This document shows, in pieces, positions 1 to 8,577 of a stretch of 44,997 nucleotides of DNA. How positions within the stretch are numbered: position 1 is the stretch's first letter; every line of letters starts with the position of its first letter. The notes below the pieces were generated by a model. The model did not search any database and was not told the DNA's origin. It was given only the letters and a program-made list of their open reading frames with translations. The position numbers were made by a program, and so were the translations under genes. The DNA lies in assembly GCA_945861855.1 (NCBI GenBank), contig CAMAWG010000015.1, positions 1-44,997 of the forward strand. Direction: 5' to 3'. Source of the DNA: Rhodoplanes serenus. GTDB taxonomy: Bacteria; Pseudomonadota; Alphaproteobacteria; Rhizobiales; Xanthobacteraceae.

Positions 1-2
1 AT

Positions 3-95
3 TTCCACACCGATCCGCCGGCGCGGACTTTCGTCAATGTCGGATCCTGGCCGCACCCTTTCGATATCGAAGTAGAATGTATCGCAATCGCGTAG
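3..95 (+). CDS. RidA/YjgF-family protein, C-terminal fragment (5' end outside window)
   Basis: An open frame enters from the left edge and ends at TAG 93-95, giving the last 30 residues of a protein. It reads FHTDPPARTFVNV, then a hydrophobic/acidic strand ending DIEVECIAIA. A Pro-Ala-Arg turn followed by a final beta strand of the form (V/I)E(I/V)(D/E)xIA is typical of the C-terminus of Rid-family imine/enamine deaminases, whose conserved Arg binds the carboxylate of the substrate. Only this tail is visible, so the subfamily and the start cannot be judged. It lies 126 bp upstream of the MBL-fold gene in the same direction. Rid proteins often sit beside hydrolase genes, but no specific link is shown here. 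Confidence 0.7.
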   Translation, partial: FHTDPPARTFVNVGSWPHPFDIEVECIAIA

Positions 96-221
96 ACCGC
101 ATGAACTGTGAGTGTGTTTGATTCGTGGGCCAACTGCGACATTGGGAGCCGCACCTTGCTTCTGCCTGGTATTTTCGGCACCAATGTCCATTAGTGTGAT
201 CACGTATCAAAAGGTAGAGCG

Positions 222-551
222 ATGCGCATCATCCTGCTCGGAACTGGAGCCGCGTTGCCCGATCCGGACCGCTGCCACACCTCCATCCTGGTCACGCTCC
301 ACAACGGTAGGCATTTCCTTCTCGATTGCGGCCACGGCGCAACGCGCCAAATGATGCGGGTCGACGTCAACCCCGCCGATGTCGCGCATCTACTGCTAAC
401 GCATCTGCATCACGATCATGTCTGCGAGCTGCCTTTCTTCGTTATTTCAAGCTGGATTCTGAGCCGCCACGGACCGCTCGACATCCGCGGTCCGCAGGGA
501 ACCAAGAAACTAGTGAGTCATCTGTTCGAAGGTGGCGCCTTCGATGCCGAT
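222..551 (+). pseudogene. MBL-fold metallo-hydrolase (RNase Z-like), truncated 3'
   Basis: The frame starts at ATG 222 behind a purine-rich stretch (AAGGTAGAG). It encodes the N-terminal third of a metallo-beta-lactamase-fold hydrolase: the RNase Z-like opening ILLGTGAALPDPDR, then the zinc-binding motif HLHHDH at residues 61-66. Recognisable family sequence runs to about residue 110 (LFEGGAFDAD, nt ~551). Beyond that the frame stays open to 1031, but it is only the antisense of the oxidoreductase gene and shows no MBL features. Intact relatives are roughly 300 residues with further metal ligands (a second His and an Asp), which are missing here. I read this as a gene fragment left by a deletion. 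The alternative, a real 269-residue protein with a novel tail, is unlikely. Confidence 0.65.
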
Positions 552-1016
552 GAAGTGAAGGATGTTGCGCGTGAGAAGCTTGAGAGCGTGTCCGCGATAC
601 CACCAGCGATAGATCGACACCGGCATGCCCATCGTCATGACGATTCGGGCGGATTTGTTGGCGAAGATGTTCCAGTTCATCTCGCTTTCGGTGCTTTGGC
701 GGGCAATGAGATCGGGCTGGAGAATTCGCTCGATGAATCCCTTGAGGATCGCCGGCATGTCGCCGCACCAGAGCGGAAAGATCAGAACCAGATGGTCGCA
801 TGCCGCCAGGGTCTCGTAGGCCACCCGCAAATCGGACTCCAGCGGCTGCTCCTTGCGGTAGCCGTCGCGCAGGATGGCATCGAAGCTCATCTCGGACAGA
901 AGGAACAGCTTCGCATCGTGGCCCCCGGAAGCAGCCCCTTTCGCGTAGGCGCGGCCCAAGGCTTCGCAAAAGGTCGTGCGTTGCGGATGGCCTACCACGA
1001 TCATGATCTTCGACAT
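510..1016 (-). pseudogene. NAD(P)H dehydrogenase/flavodoxin-fold oxidoreductase, C-terminally truncated
   Basis: The start at ATG 1016 is supported by AAGGAGAG seven bases upstream. An in-frame upstream extension to 1118 lacks this support. The 168-residue product opens with a flavodoxin-like strand and phosphate loop (KIMIVVGHPQRTTF) and has the family's flavin-site motif IFPLWCGDMPAILKGFIE near the middle. It resembles the KefF/MdaB/NQO group of FMN or FAD quinone reductases. Relatives of this type usually continue 25 or so residues past the GIxP-like strand. Here the protein stops just after HFIGIEGATFEQMTH, exactly where it meets the truncated MBL gene on the other strand. It may still fold, but its C-terminal helix is probably missing. 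Confidence 0.65.
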
Positions 1017-1114
1017 CGGCTCTCTCCTTGAACGAAGAGAACCCATAGCGGGGAGGGCGCCCCCGCCAATTGATGCAGCGCAAACCGCGCAGCACATCGC
1101 AGCACCCAAGCTGC

Positions 1115-3832
1115 TCATTTTGGCGCCAGGCGCGGCTGGTTCAGCGCCAGTCTGACCACGCTGATGTGCGGCTCATCGGGATCGGGAGCGACCGTGAAGC
1201 CGAGTTCCCTACACATCTGCAGCATGGTGGTGTTCTCGTCCATGACCTGACCTTCGAGAGTCTGCAGGCCTTCGCTGCGGGCGTAGTCGATCATCGTCTG
1301 CATCAGCAGCCATCCGAGGCCTTTGCCCTTGAGGTCCGACCGGATCAGGACGGCGTATTCGGCCGCGTCGTAGGTCGAGTTCGCGTGCAGGCGCCCGACG
1401 CCGAGCATTTCGCCGGTGGCTTCGTCGATGGCGACAAACGCCATGGCGCGCGCATAATCCAGTTGCGTGAACCGCGCGATGGAGGCGTGATTGAACTCCT
1501 TCACCGGCGCGAAGAACCGCAGGCGCAAGTCCTCCCGTGAAACGCGCGTCAGGAAGGGCGGGTACAATCGTTCGTCTTCCGGGCGAATGGGCCGGATGAG
1601 GATCGGGATGCCGTCCTTGAGCGCCGTGCGTCGCTCCCATTCCTTGGGATAGGGGCGAATGGCAAAGCGCGGATGGCCGGACGGAGCCCGCCGCGTCCGA
1701 TCGACCGGCGCGATCGCCACACGTGCATCGATGGCGATGACGCCGTTCTCGTCAGCGAGCAGCGGATTGAGGTCGATCTCGCGGATTTCCGGCAGGTCGG
1801 CGGCAAGCTGCGCGAGCTTGACCAGGATGGCGGCCACGCTGGGCACATCGGCCGCCGGCACGTTGCGGTAGGGCTTGAGCAGGCGCGAGATGCTCGTGCG
1901 CGCAATCAGGTCGAGCGCCAGCTTCATGTCGAGCGGCGGAAGCCCGATCGCCTTGTCGTCGATCACCTCGACCGCGGTCCCGCCGCTGCCGAACACCACG
2001 ATCGGTCCGAAGGTGGGGTCGTCGGCGATGCCGGCGATCAGTTCGCGGGCCTTTGGCCGCAGGATCATCGGGTGGACCGTGACCCCGGCAATGCGCGCGT
2101 CGGGTCTGGCCGTTTGTGCCCGCGCCAGCACGTCGGCCGTGGCCTCGCGCACCGCCTGTTCGCTGGTCAGATGCAGGCGGACGCCGCCGACGTCGGATTT
2201 GTGCACGATGTCGGGCGACAGGATTTTCACGGCGACGGTGCCGCCGCCAGCCAGGAGCGGGGCAGCGGCCGCCGCGGCCTCGTCGGCGCTGCGCGCCAGG
2301 ATCGCCGGTGTGGCCGGGATCGAATAGGCCGCGAGCAGACGGAACACCTCCACCGGATCGAGCCAGGTCCGGCCTTCGGCGATGGTCTGCGCGATGATGT
2401 TGCGTGCCGCCGTCACATCGGGCGTGAAATCCTGCGGCAGGCTCGGCGGCGTCTCCATCAGGGGGTCGATGGCTTGACGGTATCGCACGAGATGCATGAA
2501 CCCACGCACGGCGTCGGATTCCGACAGATAGTGGGGAATTTCGGCGGCTTCGAGTTCGGTGGCGGCCTCGCCGCTGTCGCCCACCCAAACTGCGAGCACG
2601 GGCTTGGGCGGATAGAGACGGTTGCGGTTTTCTCGCACTGCCGCTGCAACCGCCTTGGCGGCGTCGGGCGCCGATGCCAGCGCGGTCGGCACGTTCATCG
2701 CCAGGATGGCGTCGTTGTCGCGGTCGGCCAGCAGCGATTCCATGGCGACCGTGTAGCGATGCGCATCGGCGTCGCCGGCGATGTCGACCGGATTGGCCTT
2801 GGACCAGATCGGCGGCAGAGCCGCATCGAGTGCATTCATGGTGCCGGGCGAAAGCTTTGCCAAGGTGCCGCCGAGATCCATGAGGCGATCGACGGCGAGC
2901 ACGCCGATGCCGCCGCCGTTGGTGAGGATCGCCAGCCGGTTGCCGGAAAACGGCTTCAGGCGTCCGAGGGTGGCGGTGGCCGCGAACAATTCGTCGAGGT
3001 CGAGCACGCGGAGCATGCCGGCGCGGCGGAACGCGGCATCGTAGACGGCGTCGGAGCCGGCCAGGGCTCCGGTGTGGGTTCGCGCGGCGACGGCGCCCTG
3101 CGCGTGACGCCCGGCCTTGATGACCACGACCGGCTTGACCCGCGCGGCGGCCCGCGCCGCCGACATGAACTTGCGGGCGTCGGCGATCGATTCGATGTAG
3201 AGCAGGATCGCCCGGGTGCCGCGATCCATGGCGAAATAGTCCAGCAGATCGCCGAAGTCGACATCGAGCTGATCGCCGAGCGATACGATGGCGGAGAATC
3301 CGACCGACCGCTTCGCGGCCCATTCGACAAGGCCCGCGGCGATCGCTCCGGACTGCGAGATCAGCGCGAGATCGCCGCTCTGCGGCATACGCGCGGCAAA
3401 GCTGGCGTTGAGCTTCACCGGCGGGACGAGCACGCCGAGACAGTTGGGGCCCACAAGACGCAATCCCGACCCGCGGGCCGCGCGCAAGGCCGCTTCGGAG
3501 AGCGAGCCCGGTCCGTGGCCGAGACCCGCCGTGATGACAATCGCGGCAGGGATACCCTTGGCGCCTGCGGCTGCAACGACGCCCGGCACCTGCGGGGGCG
3601 GCGCGGCAATGATGACCACGTCCGGTATGTCCGGCAGATCGGCGATGCTCTTGACCGCGGCGATGCCTTCGATCTCGCCATAGCGCGGATTGACGAGATG
3701 GATCGGTCCGGCAAAGCCACCCTTGCGCAGATTGCTCAGGATGGTGCGGCCGACCGAGGTTGGACGCGGGCTTGCCCCCACAAGCGCGACCGAGCGCGGA
3801 GCGAACAGATGATCCAGGCGGTAGGTGCTCAT
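1115..3832 (-). CDS. Acyl-CoA synthetase (NDP-forming)-GNAT fusion, Pat/PatZ-like protein acetyltransferase
   Basis: This 905-residue protein has the layout of PatZ/YfiQ-type enzymes. A CoA-binding Rossmann domain comes first (about 8-135, opening SVALVGASPRPTSVGRT). It is followed by a succinyl-CoA-synthetase-like flavodoxin domain (about 145-300, LISQSGAIAAGLVEWA), an ATP-grasp domain (about 490-700, VAVKILSPDIVHKSDVGGV) and a C-terminal GNAT domain (about 735-890, with the acetyl-CoA loop RSDLKGKGLGWLLM). In characterised members the ligase-like part is mostly a regulatory or ligand-sensing module. The GNAT domain acetylates lysines, classically of acetyl-CoA synthetase. Cytoplasmic. The gene is monocistronic by spacing, and the site upstream of ATG 3832 is weak (CAGGCG). 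An ADP-forming acetate-CoA ligase role is possible but less likely given the GNAT domain. Confidence 0.88.
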   Translation of the reverse strand: MSTYRLDHLFAPRSVALVGASPRPTSVGRTILSNLRKGGFAGPIHLVNPRYGEIEGIAAVKSIADLPDIPDVVIIAAPPPQVPGVVAAAGAKGIPAAIVITAGLGHGPGSLSEAALRAARGSGLRLVGPNCLGVLVPPVKLNASFAARMPQSGDLALISQSGAIAAGLVEWAAKRSVGFSAIVSLGDQLDVDFGDLLDYFAMDRGTRAILLYIESIADARKFMSAARAAARVKPVVVIKAGRHAQGAVAARTHTGALAGSDAVYDAAFRRAGMLRVLDLDELFAATATLGRLKPFSGNRLAILTNGGGIGVLAVDRLMDLGGTLAKLSPGTMNALDAALPPIWSKANPVDIAGDADAHRYTVAMESLLADRDNDAILAMNVPTALASAPDAAKAVAAAVRENRNRLYPPKPVLAVWVGDSGEAATELEAAEIPHYLSESDAVRGFMHLVRYRQAIDPLMETPPSLPQDFTPDVTAARNIIAQTIAEGRTWLDPVEVFRLLAAYSIPATPAILARSADEAAAAAAPLLAGGGTVAVKILSPDIVHKSDVGGVRLHLTSEQAVREATADVLARAQTARPDARIAGVTVHPMILRPKARELIAGIADDPTFGPIVVFGSGGTAVEVIDDKAIGLPPLDMKLALDLIARTSISRLLKPYRNVPAADVPSVAAILVKLAQLAADLPEIREIDLNPLLADENGVIAIDARVAIAPVDRTRRAPSGHPRFAIRPYPKEWERRTALKDGIPILIRPIRPEDERLYPPFLTRVSREDLRLRFFAPVKEFNHASIARFTQLDYARAMAFVAIDEATGEMLGVGRLHANSTYDAAEYAVLIRSDLKGKGLGWLLMQTMIDYARSEGLQTLEGQVMDENTTMLQMCRELGFTVAPDPDEPHISVVRLALNQPRLAPK

Positions 3833-3880
3833 TACGCCTGTCGTTTCGTTGGATTTGCGCCGGCCGCGATGCTCCGGCGC

Positions 3881-4273
3881 CTAAGTTGCCGGTTCGACCG
3901 AAACCACCCGGAAGGTGTGCGAATCATCCTGGTCGCGAATTGTTACGTATTCACCCGGCGCAAATGCGTGTGTCCCGAAGCGGTATCCTGCCTCGTCATC
4001 GTCGGCCCTCTTGCGATCGTAGTCGAACACCCAGCGGGCGTGCTCCTGTCCGCCGGGCTTGTGGACGACCTTGCCGATCTGATCGTCCTCACCCGGCCAG
4101 AAGCGCCGCACCCCGCAGTTTTCGCGATGCTCCCGCCACTGCGCCGCGTCGATATGCCCGTTGGCATCGAGCGGGGCCACGAATTCATAGCCGTGCTCCG
4201 ATGACCCGGCCGGGAACTCCTTGGACCGGGCGAGGTTGAGGCGGATACGCTTGAAGTTATGCGGCAAGGCCAT
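3881..4273 (-). CDS. Conserved hypothetical protein, 130 aa
   Basis: The product is a soluble 130-residue protein with no signal peptide or membrane segment. It begins with a basic stretch (ALPHNFKRIRLNLARSKEFP) and is rich in Trp, His and Asp. Motifs include HRENCGVRRFWPGE, HKPGGQEHARWVFDYD and GTHAFAPGEYVTIRD. The pattern matches a hypothetical family common in Hyphomicrobiales that I recognise by appearance but cannot assign a function. I chose ATG 4273 because the sequence is coherent from there, whereas the 27 residues upstream look like non-coding translation. It lies 48 bp downstream (on its left) from the start of the PatZ-like gene and runs in the same direction, so cotranscription is possible. 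The many charged and aromatic residues suggest a small beta-rich fold. Confidence 0.75.
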   Translation of the reverse strand: MALPHNFKRIRLNLARSKEFPAGSSEHGYEFVAPLDANGHIDAAQWREHRENCGVRRFWPGEDDQIGKVVHKPGGQEHARWVFDYDRKRADDDEAGYRFGTHAFAPGEYVTIRDQDDSHTFRVVSVEPAT

Positions 4274-4410
4274 TGGAAATGTCCCATCTGGAATGTGTCG
4301 GCGGCAATATCGCGCAATCCGCATCGAGGCTCTTTGACTTCGATCAAACTCCATTTGGTCATGTTGCTTGACTATTCAATCGCCTGCGCCGGCGAAACGC
4401 TGTGAGCTGA

Positions 4411-5943
4411 ATGGATCAGGTTGAAGACCCGCAGGCTGCGGCGCTCCGGTTTCTCGGCGATCCCGCGACGCACGGGGGACACGCGGTTTCGCGAATCGAC
4501 ACCCACTCCAATGTGGTGTTTCTGTCGGGCGACCGCGCCTTCAAGGTCAAGCGCGCCGTGCGGTTTCCGTTTCTCGATTATTCGACGTTGGCCAAGCGGA
4601 AGGCTGCCTGCGAGTCCGAGTTGAAGATCAATCGCGTCTTCGCGCCGGAACTCTATCGCCGCATCGTGCCGATCGCGCGAACCTCCACCGGACGGCTCGC
4701 GCTCGATGGCGACGGCGAGCCGATCGAATGGGCCGTCGAAATGCTGCGTTTCGACGAAAGCCAGACGCTCGACCGGATTGCGGCCGAAAGCGGAATCGAC
4801 GACGCGCTCGCCCGGAAGCTCGCGGCCACAGTCTCTGCCATGCATGAGCGCGTGCCGGTTGTCGAGCCAGGCTCATGGATCGCCGCGCTGGAAGGCTTCC
4901 TCGACCAGAACGCCGAGGCGTTCCGGGAGGCGCCTGCCCTTTTCCCGGCCGAACACGCCACGAAGCTCGACCGGGCCGAGCGCAACGAATTCGAACGCCT
5001 GCGTCCGCTGCTCGCCAACCGGGGCAAGCGCGGCCTGATCCGGCGCGGACATGGCGATCTCCACCTTGGCAACATCGCGCTTCTGGACGGGCGCCCCGTG
5101 CCGTTCGACGCGATCGAATTCGACCCCGACGTTGCGGCCGGCGATGTCCTGTACGATCTGGCGTTTCTGCTGATGGATTTGCTGGCGCTCGGCCTTGGCC
5201 GCGCCGCCAACATCGTGTTCAGCGGCTACTGCGGGCAGATGAAATCCGCCGAGGATCTGGACGGCCTCGCGGCGTTGCCGTTCTTCATGTCGTTGCGCGC
5301 GGCGATCCGCGCCAAGGTGACCGCGGCCCGCCTGCAATATGCCGGCTCCGGGGAAAAGGCCGCCGAATCGGCCAAAGTCTACTTCCGGCTTGCGGTGGAG
5401 TTATTGTCGCCGCCGCCGCCCCTGCTGGTGGCAATCGGCGGGCTATCGGGGACGGGCAAGTCGGCGCTTGCGCGGGAGATAGCGCCATTTGTCGGGCCGG
5501 CTCCGGGGGCCCTGGTGCTTCGCTCCGACGTCGAGCGCAAGCGGCTCTTCGGAGTCGCGGAAGCCGAACGTCTTTCTGCCGATGCGTATCGCGCCGAGGC
5601 GACCGGCAAGGTCTACGGGATCGTCGCGGACAAGGCGGCCCGCGTCATCGGCGCGCGTCATTCGGCAATCGTCGATGCGGTGTTTGCCAGGCCCGAGGAG
5701 CGGGCCGCCGTTGCGGCGGTTGCCGCGTCGGCAGGCGTCGGATTTCGCGGGCTGTTTCTGGTTGCGGATCTGCAAACACGCCTCAAGCGCGTCGGCGCAA
5801 GGGGGCTCGATGCCTCGGACGCCAACGCGCCTGTCGTGCGCCAGCAGGAGACATACCCGTTGGGCCGGATCGAATGGGTCGAGATCGACGCTTCGGGATC
5901 GCCTTCGGAGACGCTGACGCACGCCCGTTCCGCGATCCGCTAA
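4411..5943 (+). CDS. Bifunctional aminoglycoside phosphotransferase-like kinase / AAA P-loop ATPase
   Basis: The 510-residue protein joins two phosphotransfer folds. The N-terminal ~330 residues resemble the APH/choline-kinase fold (COG2187-type): a lysine-containing strand DRAFKVKRAVRFPF, the catalytic loop HGDLHLGN and a DFG-like FDAIEFD. The C-terminal ~170 residues are a P-loop kinase-like domain (COG0645-type) with Walker A GLSGTGKSALARE. This fusion is frequent in proteobacteria and its substrate is unknown. The start at ATG 4411 has no strong ribosome-binding site. The gene is transcribed convergently with the cyclase gene at 6175-8577, and the two are separated by the large palindromic element. 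A cytoplasmic small-molecule kinase is the natural guess, but no substrate can be read from the sequence. Confidence 0.85.
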   Translation: MDQVEDPQAAALRFLGDPATHGGHAVSRIDTHSNVVFLSGDRAFKVKRAVRFPFLDYSTLAKRKAACESELKINRVFAPELYRRIVPIARTSTGRLALDGDGEPIEWAVEMLRFDESQTLDRIAAESGIDDALARKLAATVSAMHERVPVVEPGSWIAALEGFLDQNAEAFREAPALFPAEHATKLDRAERNEFERLRPLLANRGKRGLIRRGHGDLHLGNIALLDGRPVPFDAIEFDPDVAAGDVLYDLAFLLMDLLALGLGRAANIVFSGYCGQMKSAEDLDGLAALPFFMSLRAAIRAKVTAARLQYAGSGEKAAESAKVYFRLAVELLSPPPPLLVAIGGLSGTGKSALAREIAPFVGPAPGALVLRSDVERKRLFGVAEAERLSADAYRAEATGKVYGIVADKAARVIGARHSAIVDAVFARPEERAAVAAVAASAGVGFRGLFLVADLQTRLKRVGARGLDASDANAPVVRQQETYPLGRIEWVEIDASGSPSETLTHARSAIR

Positions 5944-5944
5944 G

Positions 5945-6158
5945 GCAGGGCTATCGCATATGCTGGCAGCGCGCAGGGCGCGCTCCCTCCCCTTGAAAAG
6001 GGGAGGGTCGGGGTGGGGATCATTCCTTCTCGATTCGATCCCCACCCGATGCGCGGAGCCTGTCACCGGGCCGCGCTTCGCGCGGACCGGTTGGCGCATC
6101 GACCTCCCCTTTTCAAGGGGAGGTACACCCGCGGCACCGCCACATGCGATAGCCCTGC
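5945..6158. terminator. Very large hairpin between convergent genes, possible bidirectional terminator
   Basis: GCAGGGCTATCGCAT (5945-5959) is repeated exactly in inverted orientation at 6144-6158. It encloses the palindromic repeat described separately, so the whole intergenic region can form one long imperfect stem. The hairpin starts right after the stop at 5943 and ends 17 bp before the stop of the convergent cyclase gene (6175). Position and symmetry suit a bidirectional transcription stop. There is no clear T-run, so this is an inference. Confidence 0.45.
5963..6132. repeat. Palindromic intergenic repeat, family A, copy 1
   Basis: The element reads inward from both sides. CCTCCCCTTGAAAAGGGGAGG lies near 5986-6006 and its exact reverse complement at 6103-6123. 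Inside these are GGGTGGGGATC (to 6021) and its complement GATCCCCACCC (6037-6047), then GATGCGC/GCGCATC arms. Each outer arm is itself nearly self-complementary. A second copy lies at 28296-28426 with the same order of blocks, so this is a dispersed family rather than a chance palindrome. Similar elements are common in Bradyrhizobiaceae genomes. Confidence 0.85.
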
Positions 6159-6174
6159 GGCCTAGGCAACGACT

Positions 6175-8577
6175 TCATTTCGACTGCATCACATAGACGC
6201 CGTCCCAATCCTTGGGTGGATTGGCGGCCAGGTCGAGGCAGCGCTCGATATAGATTTTCGAGATCTTGTCCTTGTCGTTCGCCTTGAGCGCCTCATTGAA
6301 ACCGGCGATCGCCCTGTCCCAGTTGCCGAGGCGGTATTGCCGGACGCCCTCCTTGAACTGGTTGATGCAGTCCATCATGTTCGGGAAGCTCTCTTCGGTA
6401 TGGAAGTCGAGCAACTCGTAGACCGTGACCGGCTCGGTCTTGCCGACGACGGTGACGAGGTCGACCAGGCGGGTGCGGTAGACGCCCTTCAGCTTCTTAT
6501 ACGTGCTTCCGCTCAACAGCAGGCGCGCGCCGTACTGCTTGCACGCGCTTTCCAGGCGCGAGGCCAGGTTCACGCCGTCGCCGATCACGGTGTAGTCCAT
6601 GCGCTTGGGCGAACCGATATTGCCGGACACGATGGTGTCGGTGTTCAGCCCGATTCCCATGTCGACCGGCATCAGGCCGCTGGCGACCCGCTGCTTGTTC
6701 CACACGAACAGCTCGCTCAACATCGCGATCGAGGCCTTGACCGCGCGGTCCTCGTCGTCCGCATGCGCGACGGGCAGGCCGAATATGGCCATGATCGCGT
6801 CGCCGATGAACTTGTCGAGCATGCCGCTTTCGCGCGTGATGCACTCGACCATGATCGTGAAATACTCGTTGAGCAGCGCAACGATGCCCTGCGGGCCGAG
6901 CGCCTCCGACAGCGTCGTGAACCCGCGCACGTCCGAGAACAACACGGTCGCTTCGAGGCTGCGGCCGCCGAGCGCTTCGCCGCCGGATGCCAGCAACTGG
7001 TCGGCGAGGCCTGGGTCCATGTAGCGCGCCATGGTCGATCGCATGCGCTTTTCGCTCGAAATATCCTCGACCATGATCATGGTGCCGAGATTCTTGCTCT
7101 CGGAGCTCATCAGCGGCAGGATGCTGGCGTTGACCGAAAGCTTGTTGCCGCCGCATTCGAGCTGGCCATCGACCACGATCTCGGGCTGTTGAGACGCCTC
7201 GACCTGCTTGATCTTGTCGTAGACCCATTTGTTGGGCTCGACGAAATAGTCCTTGGCGGATTTGCCGATGATCTCGTCCGGCAGGCAATGCATGATTTCC
7301 AGGCCGGCGGCGTTGCAGGTGACGATCTTGCTGTCGTCGTCCAGCGTGATCACGCCGTTGGACATGCTCTGCAGCATCGCCTCGTTGTAGTTCTTCATGT
7401 TTTGAACGTCGGCGAAGAGCTTGGCGTTCTCCAGTCCGATCGCAATCTGGTTGGTGAACGCCTTGAGCCGCTGCTCGTCTTCCTCGCTGAACGGCCCGCC
7501 GCGCTTGTTCAGAACCTGGGTGACGCCGATCGACTTGCCCTGCTTGTTGATCACCGGGATGCACAGGATCGAGCGGGTGAAAAACCCGGTCTGCTTGTCG
7601 AAGGTGGGATTGAAACGCAGGTCCGCGTAGGCGTGCGGGATGTTGACGGTCTTTCCCGATGTAAACACCTGGCCGGCGATGCCGATATGGTTCGGGAAAC
7701 GGATTTGGCTGACGCCCAGGCCTTCGCCGACCTGCGACCAGAGCTCATTGGTCTTCTCGTCGTTGAGAAACAGCGTCGAACGCTCGGCCTGGAGCATCCG
7801 GGTGGCCTGGCTCATCACCTTCTGCAGCAGCGACGACAGATTGATGTCGGACGTCACGTCCGCCACGACGTCGAGGAATTCGAGCTCTCGTTCGCGGCTC
7901 TTCTTCATTCGCTCGACGAGCTGGGTGCTCTGCAGCGCCGTCGTGGCCTGCGTGGTCATCGCCACGAGCAGTTCGAGATCGTCCTTTGTGAAGTTCTTCA
8001 GATCTCTCTTGTTCAGGCATTGGGCGACGCCGATGATGTCGCCGTTGACCGTCTTGATCGGACAGCAGAGAATGTTCCGGGTCACGAAGCCGGTCTGCTG
8101 ATCGATCTGGCGGTTGAAGCGCGGATCGTCGGAGGCGTTGTCGATGATCAGGCTTTCGCCGGTCTGGAACACATGGCCGGCGATACCGGTGTCGCTCCTG
8201 AAGCGAATCTCGCGCCGGAACGTTCCTTGCGCGTAGCGGGAGTAGAGTTCGCCCGTGGCGGTGTCGTTCAGAAACAGCGTCGTGCGCTCGGCACCCATCT
8301 CCCACGACGTCATTTCCATCAGGGTTTCGAAAACCGTGTCGTGCGACTCGATGGCCGCCACCTTGCGGGAAAGACTGAGCAGGAGTTCGGCGACCTGAAG
8401 GCGCTTGCCGCTTTCCATGCCGGGCGGCGGTGCCGGTGTGGCCAGGAGCGGCAAATCCATTCCGCCGGCAAATTGGGTGAGGCCGCTTGGCCTCGGCGCG
8501 GGTGCGTCGGCGACAGTGTCGCGCGCGGGGCTGCGCGTCTTTCGGTTTTTTCGCGGGTTAAGCTTGCGGTTGCTCAC
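6175..8577 (-). CDS. Adenylate cyclase with GAF-GAF-PAS sensor domains
   Basis: This 800-residue cytoplasmic protein has no membrane segment. Two GAF domains lie at about 70-215 and 237-385. Each carries the RFN...QTGF...R(N/S)ILC core and a VLNKR/CLNKR strand. A PAS domain follows (about 395-505) and then a class III cyclase domain (about 540-715). Metal-binding Asp residues sit in LFSDVRGFT and DKFIGDAIMAIFG. The Lys of DKFIGD and the Asp of MDYTVIGD fit ATP rather than GTP as substrate, and NLASRLE supplies the transition-state Asn/Arg. The C-terminus is a TPR-like helix pair ending DWDGVYVMQSK. The start codon is GTG at 8577, overlapping the stop of the upstream coiled-coil gene (GTGA), so translation is probably coupled. 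It would make cAMP in response to a GAF ligand. Confidence 0.93.
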   Translation of the reverse strand: MSNRKLNPRKNRKTRSPARDTVADAPAPRPSGLTQFAGGMDLPLLATPAPPPGMESGKRLQVAELLLSLSRKVAAIESHDTVFETLMEMTSWEMGAERTTLFLNDTATGELYSRYAQGTFRREIRFRSDTGIAGHVFQTGESLIIDNASDDPRFNRQIDQQTGFVTRNILCCPIKTVNGDIIGVAQCLNKRDLKNFTKDDLELLVAMTTQATTALQSTQLVERMKKSRERELEFLDVVADVTSDINLSSLLQKVMSQATRMLQAERSTLFLNDEKTNELWSQVGEGLGVSQIRFPNHIGIAGQVFTSGKTVNIPHAYADLRFNPTFDKQTGFFTRSILCIPVINKQGKSIGVTQVLNKRGGPFSEEDEQRLKAFTNQIAIGLENAKLFADVQNMKNYNEAMLQSMSNGVITLDDDSKIVTCNAAGLEIMHCLPDEIIGKSAKDYFVEPNKWVYDKIKQVEASQQPEIVVDGQLECGGNKLSVNASILPLMSSESKNLGTMIMVEDISSEKRMRSTMARYMDPGLADQLLASGGEALGGRSLEATVLFSDVRGFTTLSEALGPQGIVALLNEYFTIMVECITRESGMLDKFIGDAIMAIFGLPVAHADDEDRAVKASIAMLSELFVWNKQRVASGLMPVDMGIGLNTDTIVSGNIGSPKRMDYTVIGDGVNLASRLESACKQYGARLLLSGSTYKKLKGVYRTRLVDLVTVVGKTEPVTVYELLDFHTEESFPNMMDCINQFKEGVRQYRLGNWDRAIAGFNEALKANDKDKISKIYIERCLDLAANPPKDWDGVYVMQSK

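Noticed and set aside
1673-4204. 843-residue open frame on the + strand
   Set aside because: It is antisense to the PatZ-like gene. It has no domain, and such frames arise from GC-rich third positions in the true gene.
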